Positions 27,201 through 37,890 of a stretch of 64,000 nt of DNA are shown here, piece after piece; the stretch's first letter is position 1, and every line of letters starts with the position of its first letter. The stretch covers positions 13,933,001 through 13,997,000 of the forward strand of contig NC_059478.1 of assembly GCF_018139145.2 (NCBI RefSeq), read 5' to 3'. Below the pieces are notes generated by a model. It was not told the DNA's origin and made no database searches. It saw nothing but the letters and a program-made list of their open reading frames with translations. The stretch is from Gymnogyps californianus (lineage: Eukaryota; Chordata; Aves; Accipitriformes; Cathartidae). The position numbers and the translations under genes are program-made.

Positions 27201-27964
27201 CATGCAGAGATAGGTTGGTCAGTAGGCTCAATGTATGTGGAATATGCTAGTTACCTATTCAGTGGTTTACAGCAATGGCTCATTAGAGGAAGGGATAGCA
27301 TAAAATACAATGTGTATTTTCATAATCAATTCTGTGCTTAGTACTATAAAGAAAAAACAATTATATTCTTAGGTATTAAGAAAGGAACTGAGAATGAAAC
27401 GGAAGCATTATAATGACAGTGTTTAATCCATGAGGCACACGTCTTGAATAACATTGATAGTTCTGGTTCCTCATCACAGAAAAAACATGTACAGACCAAG
27501 GTGTGTAGGACAGCAAGGATGCTGATACAGGACTGTCTCCATACAAGGAATGAATTAGAACTACCCCTGAAAAGAGGAAAATGAGAAGGATTAAAATAAG
27601 TCATAAAATGAATAATGACATGGAGGAGGTGAATAAGAAATTTATATTCTCAGTCCCTCCTAGTACAAGATACAAGAAGCATCAAACAAGGCAATAGGAT
27701 CAGACCAAATAAAAAAGCAGTTCTTCACAAAATGCATAACTAAACAGTGGAACTCAGTGCCTCAGAGTGCTGTGGATTAAAAATACTTTATAGCTCACTC
27801 TTCTCTCTGTTAAAGAGTGCAAAGAAAACCAAGTCATGTACAAAAGATTATCATGTAGCTATTTCCTCAGAGCAAACCCCACATTATCCTTCTGTAGCTA
27901 CTCCCTATGGCCCTTACTTTGGTGTTTTGGCTACTTTTTTCTGTTCTTCCCATCTGGTGACCTG

Positions 27965-28110
27965 ATTCATTTGTGCGTCTAGAAGACCTTGGGTAATTTG
28001 CCTCTTCAGCTCTTCAGCTGCCTGACAAACAGGCAAGTGTTTCCTTTCTCCCTACCTGTCTTTCTTCTTGAAAGGATAGAAAGTGTGACAATTAAGTACA
28101 GTGGTGAACA
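27965..28110 (+). mobile_element. Possible old MIR SINE fragment
   Basis: GACCTTGGGTAATTTGCCTC matches the well-known MIR core GACCTTGGGCAAGTTACTTA at several positions. About 60 bases further on, CCCTACCTG followed by a pyrimidine-rich stretch and AAAGGAT resembles the MIR block ACCTACCTC ... GAGGATT. Order and spacing fit a plus-strand copy. MIR elements are ancient and occur at low copy number in birds. The match is short and the downstream half is weak. Confidence 0.4.
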
Positions 28111-29419
28111 AGAGGAAACTAAAGAAAAACATACTACTACTCAGTCTTCATTCAAGTCTTTTTCAGTCACATGGAATTTCAGAGAAGTGAGAATTGAATT
28201 GCAAAATGAAAAAAAATTATGAGGGATTTTAAAAGTTTCCTAAAGAACTTAATTCAGAATTACTAATGTTAAAACACCAAACTGTAATTGGATAGTGTGA
28301 AAAAGCCCACTGTAAAATTAAATAGCTGTCTTTTTTCCTCATATTCCTTTTCTGCCTTGGCTGCCCATCCAAATTTGAGTGCTTCAGGGTGTTTGTTTTA
28401 TACTTGGCACATTTTAGGAACACTATAGACATAAACAGAATTATTGCTGTTACAGTGTAAGAGACACCCTTGACTTCTCCCTGACAAAACAACAGCTCTG
28501 TGACTCTGTCACTACCTCATGGCTGGCCTATGATGGGATCAGAAGGTTCTCCTTTGGTTTAAATGATGAAGAACTTGGGTGAGCTTAAGTGGAAAGTTTG
28601 CTTTACCATTTTGCAGTTACGCATAAGAAATCTCTGCCAGGCTGTATGTTAGACCACTGACATGGAGTCTATGCAGCCAAGGAATCACTTCACCTCATCC
28701 CACCACTTACCACATACAGTTTCCCACCCTGGCTGATTAATAGTTTGCTGGCCCTACAAGGCAGCCTTGTTCTTTCTCCAGAGTTGTTACACTTCAGTGG
28801 TTGTAAATTTTTTTCAAAAGTGTCAGAATTAAAGACACGCTATAAATGCCCCATTTCGTTTTGTTTCAGGAGTCCATCCTGGTGCTATATTATTCAAGAT
28901 GTACATCAAAGTTAAAAGACAAGCTGCTTTAGCCAGGATTCTTTTGTCCTTGCTGCCCTTCTCCATCAACATCCCTGATTTCTCCTTTCAGCACTGATGA
29001 CTTGTAAACTAAATATATCAGTAAGTACAAGATTAGTCCAGACAACTCCTTTAGCTGTTCAGTGTCTTTTATTTCACCCTCTCTCTTTCACCTAGTTCAT
29101 TCTTCAGTTTTATACTCCACTGGGAAAAAAACCCAATCTTCTGACTGTTGTCTCTGTTACTGCTCTTGTTTCTTTGTGCTGTTTTTAACAGTTATGCATG
29201 GACATTCCTTCTGCTGTCTTGCTGTTCAGGGCTTGAATAATGTTAAAGAAGCCCTCTTTCCCCCTTTATTCCTGCCCAATCCCAGCTGTGCCTCAGATGA
29301 ATTACCTAGGTAAAGCCAAAAGCTCAGAAATGCATACCACTTGCTGCTAGCACTAATACCCCAGTGTAATTTGCATCACACAATGACAGGAAAAAGGAAC
29401 AAGAAATAAAAATCACTCA

Positions 29420-29910
29420 ATGTAGAGAGAACACTGAATTTTTATGCAATATGTAGCATTAAAACTATTTATTACATGGTAGGACACCCTGTGTAAATTT
29501 GTTAGCAAAAGAATTAATAAATAAAATAATTAATAAAGCTCAAGTACAGGTAGTACTTTAATATCAAGGGAGCCTCTCATAATTTCAGCATTTACATTAT
29601 TGTCTTCTAATTATGCTTTTTAAAAAATGCATACAATAACATTTTATAATTGTGCTTACAGTAAAGTTTATAAGTTACCTGGGAGCAAAACATTATTTGT
29701 TTTGCTTTTAAATTAAAGATTAGCAACATTCTGGGGAAATACAATATTGATTAACATGGGGGTTCTTTTTCATAAAGGAAATCTGAGCTTATAAAGATTG
29801 TGGTTTGAAATACATCATAAAGAATGTTATCCCACTATAGTCTGCAGCTCTGATGCCGCTGTCTTGATTAAGATAATTTACAGCGTCTGTAAATTATCAG
29901 CTTCTCCCAC
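29420..29910. promoter_or_regulatory. TAAT/ATTA-rich block, candidate enhancer DNA
   Basis: The block is dense in homeodomain-type cores (TAAT and ATTA), for example AGAATTAATAAATAAAATAA near 29510, TTAATTATGC-like strings near 29608, and AAATTAAAGATTAGC near 29710. It ends in the perfect hairpin at 29872-29898. Such density is typical of many conserved developmental enhancers but also arises in any AT-rich DNA. Conservation is not visible from one sequence, so this is a tentative candidate only. Confidence 0.2.
29872..29898. repeat. Perfect 12-bp inverted repeat, 3-base loop
   Basis: GATAATTTACAG (29872-29883) is followed by CGT and then by its exact reverse complement CTGTAAATTATC (29887-29898). 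The stem has no mismatch and the loop contains a rare CpG. This is the tightest long hairpin noticed in the window. It could be a transcription-factor dimer site, the centre of a decayed palindromic transposon or a structural RNA stem. There is no T run directly after it, so nothing indicates a terminator. Confidence 0.8.
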
Positions 29911-30553
29911 TCAATTTGGAGATGCTAGGGCTCCACATGATGCTGAGAAATAGGTGAGTGCAAAAAGTGACATTTCTTTCCATACAAAAGCAGACTTGAA
30001 TACAAAGCAATAAATAATGCAAAGTGCATATACAGTGTATGGAGTTGATGATGATCCAAAAGACATTGCTGTTGAAGCCAGAGTTTTCTGAAAAATTGCA
30101 ATTAACTTCCTCTGATCATATAATGATCTAAGAGAAAATTTGAAAAGAAAACATAAATTCTTCATTGACAGCCCAGTTCAAATATATGAATATGGCACAT
30201 GGGACAGCAATTAGTGAACAGAGTCACTATTATCCTCTGCAATCATTTCCAAACAAATGAAGAAAGAAGGCTGCAAAGCCATATGGTATATATATTATAA
30301 AGTAACCTGTTCCATTCTTTAGACTTACTATTACTGCTTTTGACACAGCTACAGGAAATAAAAAGCTACTGGAATGCAGACCAGGAAAATGTATTCCCAG
30401 AAGGCTTTGCAAAACCAGAGGCTGGAATCCTTGAGTGGAAACAGACTTTGCAAAGCAGTCTCCCATTCTCTGCAGCTTAGAGGATCTGCTCAAATGTAAA
30501 ATACATTCTACAAGTGTGGCCATATTTAGTAGCTGTGCTTTTAAGATACTTAT

Positions 30554-30588
30554 GGAAAGAAAGGAAAAGAAAGGAAAAAAGAAAAAGA
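30554..30588 (+). repeat. Purine-rich GGAAA/GAAAA tract
   Basis: The stretch consists only of A and G with repeats near GGAAAAGAAA. It is simple sequence with no gene association visible. Confidence 0.8.
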
Positions 30589-31842
30589 CTTTAAAAAAGG
30601 GGAAGTCTCATGGAGGACTGGAATGTAGATTTGCAAAGAACTGTTTTCAAGAGAGGAAGCACAAAGTTAAACAATTCATACTTAGTATGCAAGATTCTAT
30701 TATTTTCTTTCTCTATCATTCTTCTTAACGCACTGGTAACCTTAATCAAGTATGTTCTCATTGGTAAAACTGATTTTTTTGTCATCAGTGCTTTATCATT
30801 TTTGTTGTTCAGCCTAAGCACTGGACAATATTATCACTCTGAGTCTTTGGTGAGTTTGCCTACTAGCAAACTAAAGTGGTATCTTTCCTCTCTTTTCCAA
30901 GACTCGGTGCCATAAAGATAGGATTTGTATGATGTTTCTAACATCTACAGCAAAAATACTAATACTAACAATAAGAAGATTCTGGAAATTAACCTTTCAG
31001 ACCTTTCGTCAAACAAGTGGCATACGCATAAGAGAAAATCATAAAGTGCAGTTTTTAAAGTTACTTGGGTACTCAAGCATCCAAATATATGGAGAAAGAA
31101 TACCTTCAACCAAAGTTCCATATATTGATTTTTATCGTGTGCCTTTTCATCTCTTTCACATATCGTACTGCCTTACCAGCTATATTTAGTTAGCTGGACA
31201 TTTTAAAGTAATATTAAGTCCACCCATGTCTGATAACGCCTTTGAATCACATTATTCATCTCATCTGCCTAGCTTCAGATATCTATTTCTTTTTTAGCAA
31301 AGTGAGTCATGGAAAATATATTGCTGACACTTGATACCCAAACAACATCACATAGAGGCTTTTTTGATTTCTTAGAATTCCATTATGCAGGATTGCCTTT
31401 CCTGGATTGGCCTTTACACAACAGAAATTCAAAGGACAGATAAAAGAGTTATTTTTTCAAAGATTTATTCTAAAACCCTTTAAAAATGACATGACGTGAT
31501 AATTTCAAACCCATGTTTGTTGGTTTGAAGAAGTAGAACTTGGAAGAGCTTGTTAAAGGAATTTATTTAGCCCCAGCATCATGTTACTACATGTTAAAAA
31601 TCTATGATCCACAAACCAGGTAAAAATTGCTTTTATAACATTGAAGAGTATGTTGCACACATGCGGAGACACTTCAATCAATAATCCATTAAAAAAAATA
31701 TTTTAAAATATGATTCTGCTTCAAGATACCTAGCATCAGTCTAACATCCTTGCTCTGAAACGGTAATAATTAAACTACAATGAAAGTATACATACTATGA
31801 AGGAAAGAAAGCTTGTGCAAAAAAGTAATAGTTATACTTAAT

Positions 31843-31910
31843 CTGCCAGTGACTTCAATTTCATTGCCTACTATGAGTAAAGTCTTGGCCTCACTGAAGG
31901 CACTGTGTCT
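31843..31910. repeat. Palindromic sauropsid repeat relic
   Basis: GCCAGTGACTTCAATTTCAT, then AAAGTCTTGGCCTCACTGAA and GGCA, matches two blocks of the remembered family: TTGACTTCAATGG and AAATCCTGGCCCCACTGAAG. The two blocks appear in an order consistent with the central part and one arm. Confidence 0.45.
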
Positions 31911-32090
31911 AATACCAACGGATTTCATTCTGTATGTTCTGAAGAAATTAGCAAAAATCCTTACGTCTCATCATAAATATAGCCTAGAAACACTTAAGTC
32001 TTCAACAATAAAACAACAATGGTCTGTGCATGACATGACATTATTTGGTCATTTGTCATTTAGCTATAGTGATAATACTGATAATTAATA

Positions 32091-32120
32091 ATATTGATAA
32101 CATTGATATTGATAACATTG
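32091..32120 (+). repeat. Exact 15-bp tandem duplication
   Basis: ATATTGATAACATTG occurs twice in succession without a mismatch (32091-32105 and 32106-32120), flanked by further TGATAA-like partial units. This is probably slippage, and an exact copy suggests it is recent. Confidence 0.85.
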
Positions 32121-32339
32121 CTAATACAATAAAGTTTGCCAAAAATGGCCATGTTGGCAAAATTAAGGGTCTTTATATGGCCTCATACCAAAGCGTATAG
32201 GCTTGTAAAAACGGAGGTAATTTGCTGACTTATTTAAACACATCACCAAATATTTATTTGAATCATTTAAAGGTATCAGTCTTCTGCTGAACAGTCACAC
32301 ATGGCTGCACTACGCTTACAAGAACCAGTCCAAAAGAGG

Positions 32340-32361
32340 AGCTACCTATATAAGGGTAGCT
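32340..32361. repeat. Short hairpin enclosing TATATAAG
   Basis: AGCTACC (32340-32346) and GGTAGCT (32355-32361) are exact reverse complements. The eight-base loop is TATATAAG, which matches a TATA-box core. No initiator, transcript or open frame downstream supports a promoter, so it is recorded as a repeat. Confidence 0.5.
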
Positions 32362-33544
32362 GTAGGATATTCTGTAAACAGCTGTGTTGGCTGAAGAGAG
32401 CAATATTCAGTGGTCAGTCCCAGCTACGCTTTATCACCCTCTGCTAGAGGCTTCTACTCACCAGGATAGTGTTACCAAAGGTCTGAATTTCCCAGAATTG
32501 ATCTTCTTTTTATGTCTGGAAATTCTGTCTCAGTACAAGCTATGCCCCTGCTGCTAGTTACTATTTACTTCAGAAATAAAGGATCATTAAGTTGTTCTGA
32601 CACAAGGAAAAATAGACAGATGTTAAAATTTGCTGTATGTATTTTCTATCTTGTCAGGCTGGCTCAACAAGCTAAATGAAACTGGTTTGTTGTGATTACT
32701 GTACACAAAGAGCTAACCTCTCCCGTTGAGATACAAGATTAAACAGTGAAACACTGACAAAAGTAACAGATCTCCAAGGTATTATATCAAAGATGTGGTC
32801 ACATCCAGTTCTGCTGACACAGAAAATCATGAAAGAGCTTGCACCCCGAGCCCAAACCAAACTGGTTAAACACACAGTTGACCACCTGCTGGAAGGGTGG
32901 TGACCTCGGCTAGCAGGGGGCAATGAGCAGTGACAGGGTGTAAGCTCTCCTGCGAGATCATCTGCGCCTGGAACAGGGGGTAAGACCACAGACTGCCTTT
33001 CCCCGAACCAGCATCCCCAGCATCTCTTTAGTCATCTTACTGGAAATCTGCCTGATACATGTTGATGTGAAAGGAAGGCAGGCCAGGCTCACTGTTACTT
33101 TGCAGTGACGGCTTGGGAAATGAGATCAAGATGATCACCTGCTGAATTTTAACACTGGTGTTTCTCTTTAGTGTGTTATCTCACATTCACTGCCTATGCT
33201 TCCAAGATCTCTGTGGTATCATAAATACACACAGAGCTATTCAGAACATTAAAGCAAAGGTCCCAAATATCCTACAACGGAGTTCACACAGGCCAGACAA
33301 AAAATGGGAAGTTCAGTTACTAGAGGGTGAAGAGTGACAAGATTAGCTTTCCCTAGGAAGATTGTAAAAAAGAATTGAGTTTAAAAAGAAAAGAGACAAC
33401 TGTATACCAGCAAAAAAAAATGTTTTCTTCCCTCTGTATTTCATTGTATTTCCAAGAGACAGGGGTGGTAAGCAACAAAGCTAAGACAGGGAGGGATAGG
33501 CAAAGGGAGCAGTAATGAGAGATACTAAGGAACAGAGAAGGAAA

Positions 33545-33790
33545 TGGAAGAAAAAGAGGGTGTAGGCCAAAGCAAATTCTGTTTTGTGCAGCATCTTGAA
33601 GGTAAAAACAAGGAGAACGATATGGGGAGTAGGTGGGAAGTCAATAAATGGGTTCAAGATGCTGAAAGGAAAAGTATTTAGAATAGAAGATTATGGTGAT
33701 GATTTTGGCAGCAACATCTTAGACTGGAATGAGAAAGATCCCCTAGCCAGGGGAAGGCAAGAGTTGTCAAGGAGATGATGAGGATGAAGC
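33545..33790 (-). mobile_element. L2-type LINE fragment, reverse transcriptase C-terminal region
   Basis: Read on the minus strand, the fragment gives CTCATCATCTCCTTGACAAC near 33784-33765, then TTCCAGTCTAAGATGTTGCT with CCAAAATCATC, then CACCTACTCCCC, then ACCTTCAAGATG and GGCCTACACCC. These blocks occur in the order and at about the spacing of the L2 ORF2 3' region (catcatctc..ttgactactgc; ccagtc..ctgctgcc..atcttc; ccattgcctacag; cattcaaggccct; cctgcctacc). L2 LINEs encode an endonuclease and reverse transcriptase; this piece covers only the end of the reverse transcriptase and is broken by stops and indels. L2 copies are ancient and sparse in birds. A 64-codon plus-strand frame (33584-33778) is an antisense shadow of this relic. 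Confidence 0.7.
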
Positions 33791-34386
33791 AACAGCACAC
33801 GAAAACTAAAGAGAGTAATAAGACTAAGTTTCCAGAAACCCATCACACTGGCCAGATTTGAATCTACTTTACCGGGATGTATCCTTTGGCTTCTGTAGCT
33901 AACGTGGGTCTATGTCAGGGCAAAAGACATTATTCTTCAATAATACCCAGATTTATGCTTTTATAAAAGAAAAAAAATTCCCCTTTGGTTTTGCCTCAAC
34001 ACTTTGTGAAAATGGAAACAAAGAACTGGAAAAGTGTATATTTTTTCAGTTAGTGGATAAATTTCCGATAGGACAGATGCATATAGGTTTGCTATTTATT
34101 TGTTCAAAGGAATGAAATGTCACCATATTTACAACAAAATCTCAATTTGCAAAAAAGATGGTGAAGTTTCACTTGGTTGAAATTGAGGAAAGCTAGTGAC
34201 AATGTGACATTTTTTGCAACTGTACCAAAATTAGTAGGTTAGAAAAACTGTTTCTGTCACCTATATTTCTTCCCTTATTTTAGTCACTGTGGTTCCAGAG
34301 GTGCCAAATCAGCTCTTCTGGCTAAAAATTCAAAGCCTGTAAGAAGCAAAAACTGTAAAACCTTACAGCTAGTAATGAATGTCTTG

Positions 34387-34490
34387 GGTCTAATCCTACA
34401 AACATGCATGTAGGTAATTTTACTTGCATAGTGAATCCCATTCACTTTTCTGGGATTATTTCTGTTACTTAAATTCCTCATGTATGTAGG
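34387..34490. repeat. Palindromic sauropsid repeat relic, well preserved
   Basis: CTAATCCTACAAACATGCAT, then GGTAATTTTACTTGCATAGT, then CCCATTCACTTTTCTGGGAT, then TTACTTAAATTCC aligns over about 90 bases with the remembered element (CAATCCTGCAAACAC; GAGTAACTTTACTCACGTGA; CCCATTGACTTCAGTGGGAC; CATGCTTAAAGTTAAG). The two halves are roughly inverted around the CCCATT..TGGGA centre, as in a palindromic non-autonomous DNA element. I do not recall its library name. This is the clearest copy in the window. Confidence 0.7.
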
Positions 34491-34711
34491 AGTTTAGAAG
34501 CCTGGACCTGTTCTTCACTTTTTCTGCCATGTGCTGGCAGTATTTTAGTAAGGGAGACACTTAAAAAAGATCCCAGACAGGAGCATAAAGAAGTCCAAAG
34601 GGAGCAATTAAGAAATGGCCAAAGCACTGTAACAATTAGGATAGCAAGGTTTGTTCTATAACTAAAGCTGGTGACTTCTGTAGGAGCTATATAAATGCAC
34701 TGAGAGCCCTT

Positions 34712-34800
34712 TTAAAATTTTGCTCGGTCCTTTCCCTCCTTTTCGCAAATGAATAGAGCTATTCATTTCAATGGAACTTTTGTCTGTGTGGGTCTGGAAA
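34712..34800. repeat. Palindromic sauropsid repeat relic
   Basis: TTTGCTCGGTCCTTTCCCTC, then ATTCATTTCAATGGAACTTT and TGTCTGTGTGGG, fits the remembered related family with TCGGTCCTTTCTCAGGC, ATTGACTTCAATGGGAGTTT and TGCCTGAGTAAGG. It lies about 220 bases right of another relic, so the two may have inserted near each other independently. Confidence 0.6.
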
Positions 34801-36292
34801 GCTGTCTGAGCAACTCGCACAGCTCCAGGTAGCAAATGTTTGTAGAATCCCAAATGTTAGACAGCCTGTAATACTAATCTGGATGGCCTCAGAGCAAAAT
34901 AAAGTGGCTCAGTAGAGATGACCCACTACAAAGACTACAACAAACTAAATGATTGGCCATACCAAATAATTGGATACTTTTAACAGTAGATTAGAAAAAA
35001 GAATCAAAGAAGAATTGATCTTCCTTTGCCTAGGCCAATGTACAGCAGTATTGGCAGAGACAGAAAAAGGCACATGGCTTCTAAGTGTTGAGGTCAAGAA
35101 AGAAAATGAATGTAAGGAAGCCCATCATTAAAGATTCAGGGTGGTCTTCACTAAAACAACAAAAATGATAAAATTAAGTGCTTACACAGTCTCAGATGCA
35201 TGCTCAAATTGAAAGATCTAACTCTTTTGCCACCATGTGCACTTTATTTCCAGAGCCTCAGTATCAGTTATAAGTAGGATTTGATGAAATACTCTTTAGT
35301 ATCTGAAAAGACATGCCAAGGATTAACATGACTAACTCATGCCGTGGAACACAGGACACCTGTAAATTTATGACATTTATTTGTCTAATGGCTTCCTCCT
35401 CACTAGCTCTGCCTGTCTCCCATCTAGTTAAGATTTCATCGTGCTTTCAGAGCCATGAATAACTCCCTCTCATCTATCCATCATTGCCTCTATTCTTTTT
35501 GTCCCTTTCTGGTCCCATCTCTTTTGGCAGCCTCTACACAATGTTTGCCACATCAACTCAGGCTAGCCAGGAGGTTTTGTTTTTCTTTTCTATGTGGCTC
35601 CCAATTCTTAGGAGTTATCCATGAAGATAGTTCCTCCCTGACATACCCTTCAGCAAAGCTGATAATAAGCGAAGAAGTAGAGAGACAACTAAGGAATAAT
35701 TTTTAAATTGAAAAAAAAGTCCATAACAAATCATAGCAAGATCAATGCCTGCTTAATCATTCAACCGTCATGTTGAATTAACCTTTTTTTCTTTCTGTAA
35801 CCCCACAGTTTCCCTTCTGCCTGTGTAGTTCCTAATACATTGCTGACCTTACCAGAGAAAAGTATTAAGAGCACATTTTGGAATTACTACAGTTCTTGAG
35901 CTATTCCTTTGCATAGGAATAAGTCCACTGATACTTGATTGCCCCCTAAGGAGGTGCATTTAAGACCCACGGAGCACACAATTTGATATTTGCATGGAAA
36001 TAACAAAAATAAATAAAGGATTTGTTTTCTTACTAGACTTTGGTTACACGGGTACTGTACATGACCATCTCTTTCCCATATAGGAAGGTACCTGTTTGCA
36101 GAGAGAAATTATGCATTTTATTTACAGCTGGATTTTAATGGAGCAGGTTTAAGTAGCTCCCAGCTGTCTTCGTAAGGACTTGTCAGAACTTTCCTCTGAA
36201 AGGAATCTAGAGATATTCAGGAAATATCAATAGCTTTAATAAATCATAAACTGAAACCTGTGAAAGCTGAAACTAATCAGTAGCATGAGGTT

Positions 36293-36319
36293 GAAGGAGG
36301 AGGGGGAGAGAGAGAAAAG
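36293..36319 (+). repeat. 27-base pure purine tract
   Basis: The run is only A and G, rich in GAGGAGGGGG and GAGAGA. A perfect AP-1-type site TGACTCA lies 57 bases downstream at 36376-36382. The tract could form triplex DNA but has no proven role. Confidence 0.8.
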
Positions 36320-37037
36320 CAAGGGACAGAGTATGATTTGGGCTGAAAAAAGCATTTTCCTCCTGTTGTGCAACATGACTCAGAAAGGCAACAATTAATT
36401 AAAAAATTGTGCTGGGGCACAAAGCTGATGACACAAAACATTCATCCTTGCCGCAGGTGAGCAGGTCATGTTTTGCCTGACACATCTCCCAATGAATGCT
36501 TCTTTGGGTCTGTACTTATACTTTCATACACAGCTGCATGTATTAGAGAAGATATAGGTATTTACAGAAAATGTACTGTAAAAAACCGAGTCTGAACAGT
36601 CTTATTATTAAAAAAATATCTTCTATCTTTTAGGGACGCATTTTGCCTGAAGTTCTTACTTTCAAATTTCCTCACGCTCTTGCTGGCTCAAGAACGTCTT
36701 ACAAAACAGGAAATATCTATAGTTCCTAGTGACAGGCCAGAGCCAGCTCACAGGGTACACATGAAGTGCGAGTGCTACGGGCTTTTCTGGACTCTGTTGC
36801 AGTCCCATTTCCACATTACTGAGGGAAAAACGATTTGTTGCTGGGGCACTCCAGAATACCTGATAAAATATCATTGCTTTATATCAACAACTTGCTTTTA
36901 AGGTTCTCTACTGGTATGCTCAGAATACGAATTAAGTTCCTAAGCTGTAGCTTTAAAAAACCTTGATGAAAATGGACCTTTATAAACCAAGTAAGAAAAG
37001 AAAATTCTTTTTCTGTTTATTATAATGACAGTCAGGA

Positions 37038-37135
37038 GGTCAGATTCAGCTATCCCCACATAACCCCACTGAACTTGCTCGATGGGGTCGCAGTCCTGCA
37101 AGCCAGGGCAGAGCTTAGCCCAATGTGTAAATTTC
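37038..37135. repeat. Palindromic sauropsid repeat relic
   Basis: TCAGATTCAGCTATCCCCAC, ACCCCACTGAACTTG with CGATGGGGTCGCA, and GCAAGCCAGGGCAGAGCTTA with GCCCA follow in order the remembered blocks CAGATTCAGCTATTC, CCCATTGACTTCAATGGGGT, and GAGGGCAGAATTTGGCCC. About 95 bases align, with CpGs retained in the core. Confidence 0.6.
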
Positions 37136-37808
37136 AGGAAGAACAAACCTTCGTTACAGAGCTCAAAAGAATCCTTGTGCTCTCTGAAAGAAAGGTATAA
37201 AGGGGTGCTTGTTAATACTAGTCAACACAGTCCACTTTCTGGAAAAAGAGAGGGGATCTTGGTAAGAACCTGTGGCTCTCATACACAGCAAGGCAAAATT
37301 TCTCCAAGAGAAAAAAGAGCCAACTAGAATTTTAAAAAACACTACGTGCTCTGTACATCTTTATAATTGTATGACACATTCCTATGGGATAGTCTTTCTG
37401 CAGGAAAAATCAACAGCTCAGTAACTGACACTATCGTGTAGTGCTTTTAACTCTTCATCATATTTTTCCTCTTTAATACAAAATTTATTCTTTTCAGAAC
37501 TCAACATGCAGGGTATTTTTTTTACCAAACCTTACGTTGTGCTAGTATTATCTCATTATCTGTGCAAGTCCTGTTTATTCCAAATCCTAGAAATTGCTCT
37601 AAACTGTCTCTTGGTATCACTCCAGAGGAAGAAAGAAGCAGCGTGCTCGTGTGTGTGTGAGGAAGAGAGAAAAAGAGGAGAGAGATCTTTTGTATGGCTT
37701 TGAGAGAAAAATCAAATTTATTTAAAGAATATTGAAGTCATCTTACATCTGTAGGTCTCTGTAGGTCTGACATAAAACCAGAAGTGGATGGTACTCTATT
37801 TCATTTAG

Positions 37809-37890
37809 TATTTTGCCACCCTCACAAAGAAAGCCCATGCTCTCACCACATCAGTCATTTGGTCTTGATTACTGCCTGGAAAATATGCAG
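37809..37890 (+). other. Possible 82-bp cassette exon
   Basis: A consensus 5' splice site CAG|GTAAGT lies at 37888-37896. A pyrimidine-rich acceptor (TACTCTATTTCATTTAG) ends at 37808. The 82 bases between are open in one frame (ending ..FGLDYCLENMQ). The protein sequence is unrecognised and no partner exon was found. Perfect donor strings occur by chance many times in 64 kb, so this is recorded only because the acceptor, length and open frame coincide. Confidence 0.15.

Larger units (their letters stand above)
16108..27959. other. AT-rich non-coding DNA, about 11.9 kb
   Basis: No gene, RNA gene or recognisable mobile element was found. Frames are 60 to 94 codons, overlapping and unrecognised. 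Visible items are degenerate AC/CA dinucleotide sequence near 16.69-16.73 kb, a 14-bp palindrome at 21227, a 16-bp AT palindrome at 18942-18957 and short ATATAT runs near 21.29, 21.55 and 22.86 kb. The segment 16.84-17.17 kb, with AATTTATTGTGAATAAATAA and other AT-rich motifs, has the look of conserved non-coding DNA, but this cannot be tested from one sequence. Confidence 0.6.
28111..33544. other. AT-rich non-coding DNA
   Basis: No gene is supported. A cluster of overlapping 76 to 101-codon frames on both strands at 30.23-31.19 kb encodes hydrophobic or low-complexity peptides of no recognisable family and is explained by AT-rich composition. The stretch holds an A/T-rich block with a perfect hairpin at 29.4-29.9 kb, a purine tract, a 15-bp tandem duplication and one palindromic relic. 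Confidence 0.6.

Noticed and set aside
30230..31189. Cluster of overlapping 76 to 101-codon frames
   Set aside because: Frames lie on both strands over the same bases and encode hydrophobic or Lys-rich strings typical of translated AT-rich DNA.
10067..37830. 16-base string GCCACCCTCACAAAGA shared near 10.07 kb and 37.82 kb
   Set aside because: One exact 16-base match between two places is roughly expected by chance in 64 kb, and the flanks do not align.
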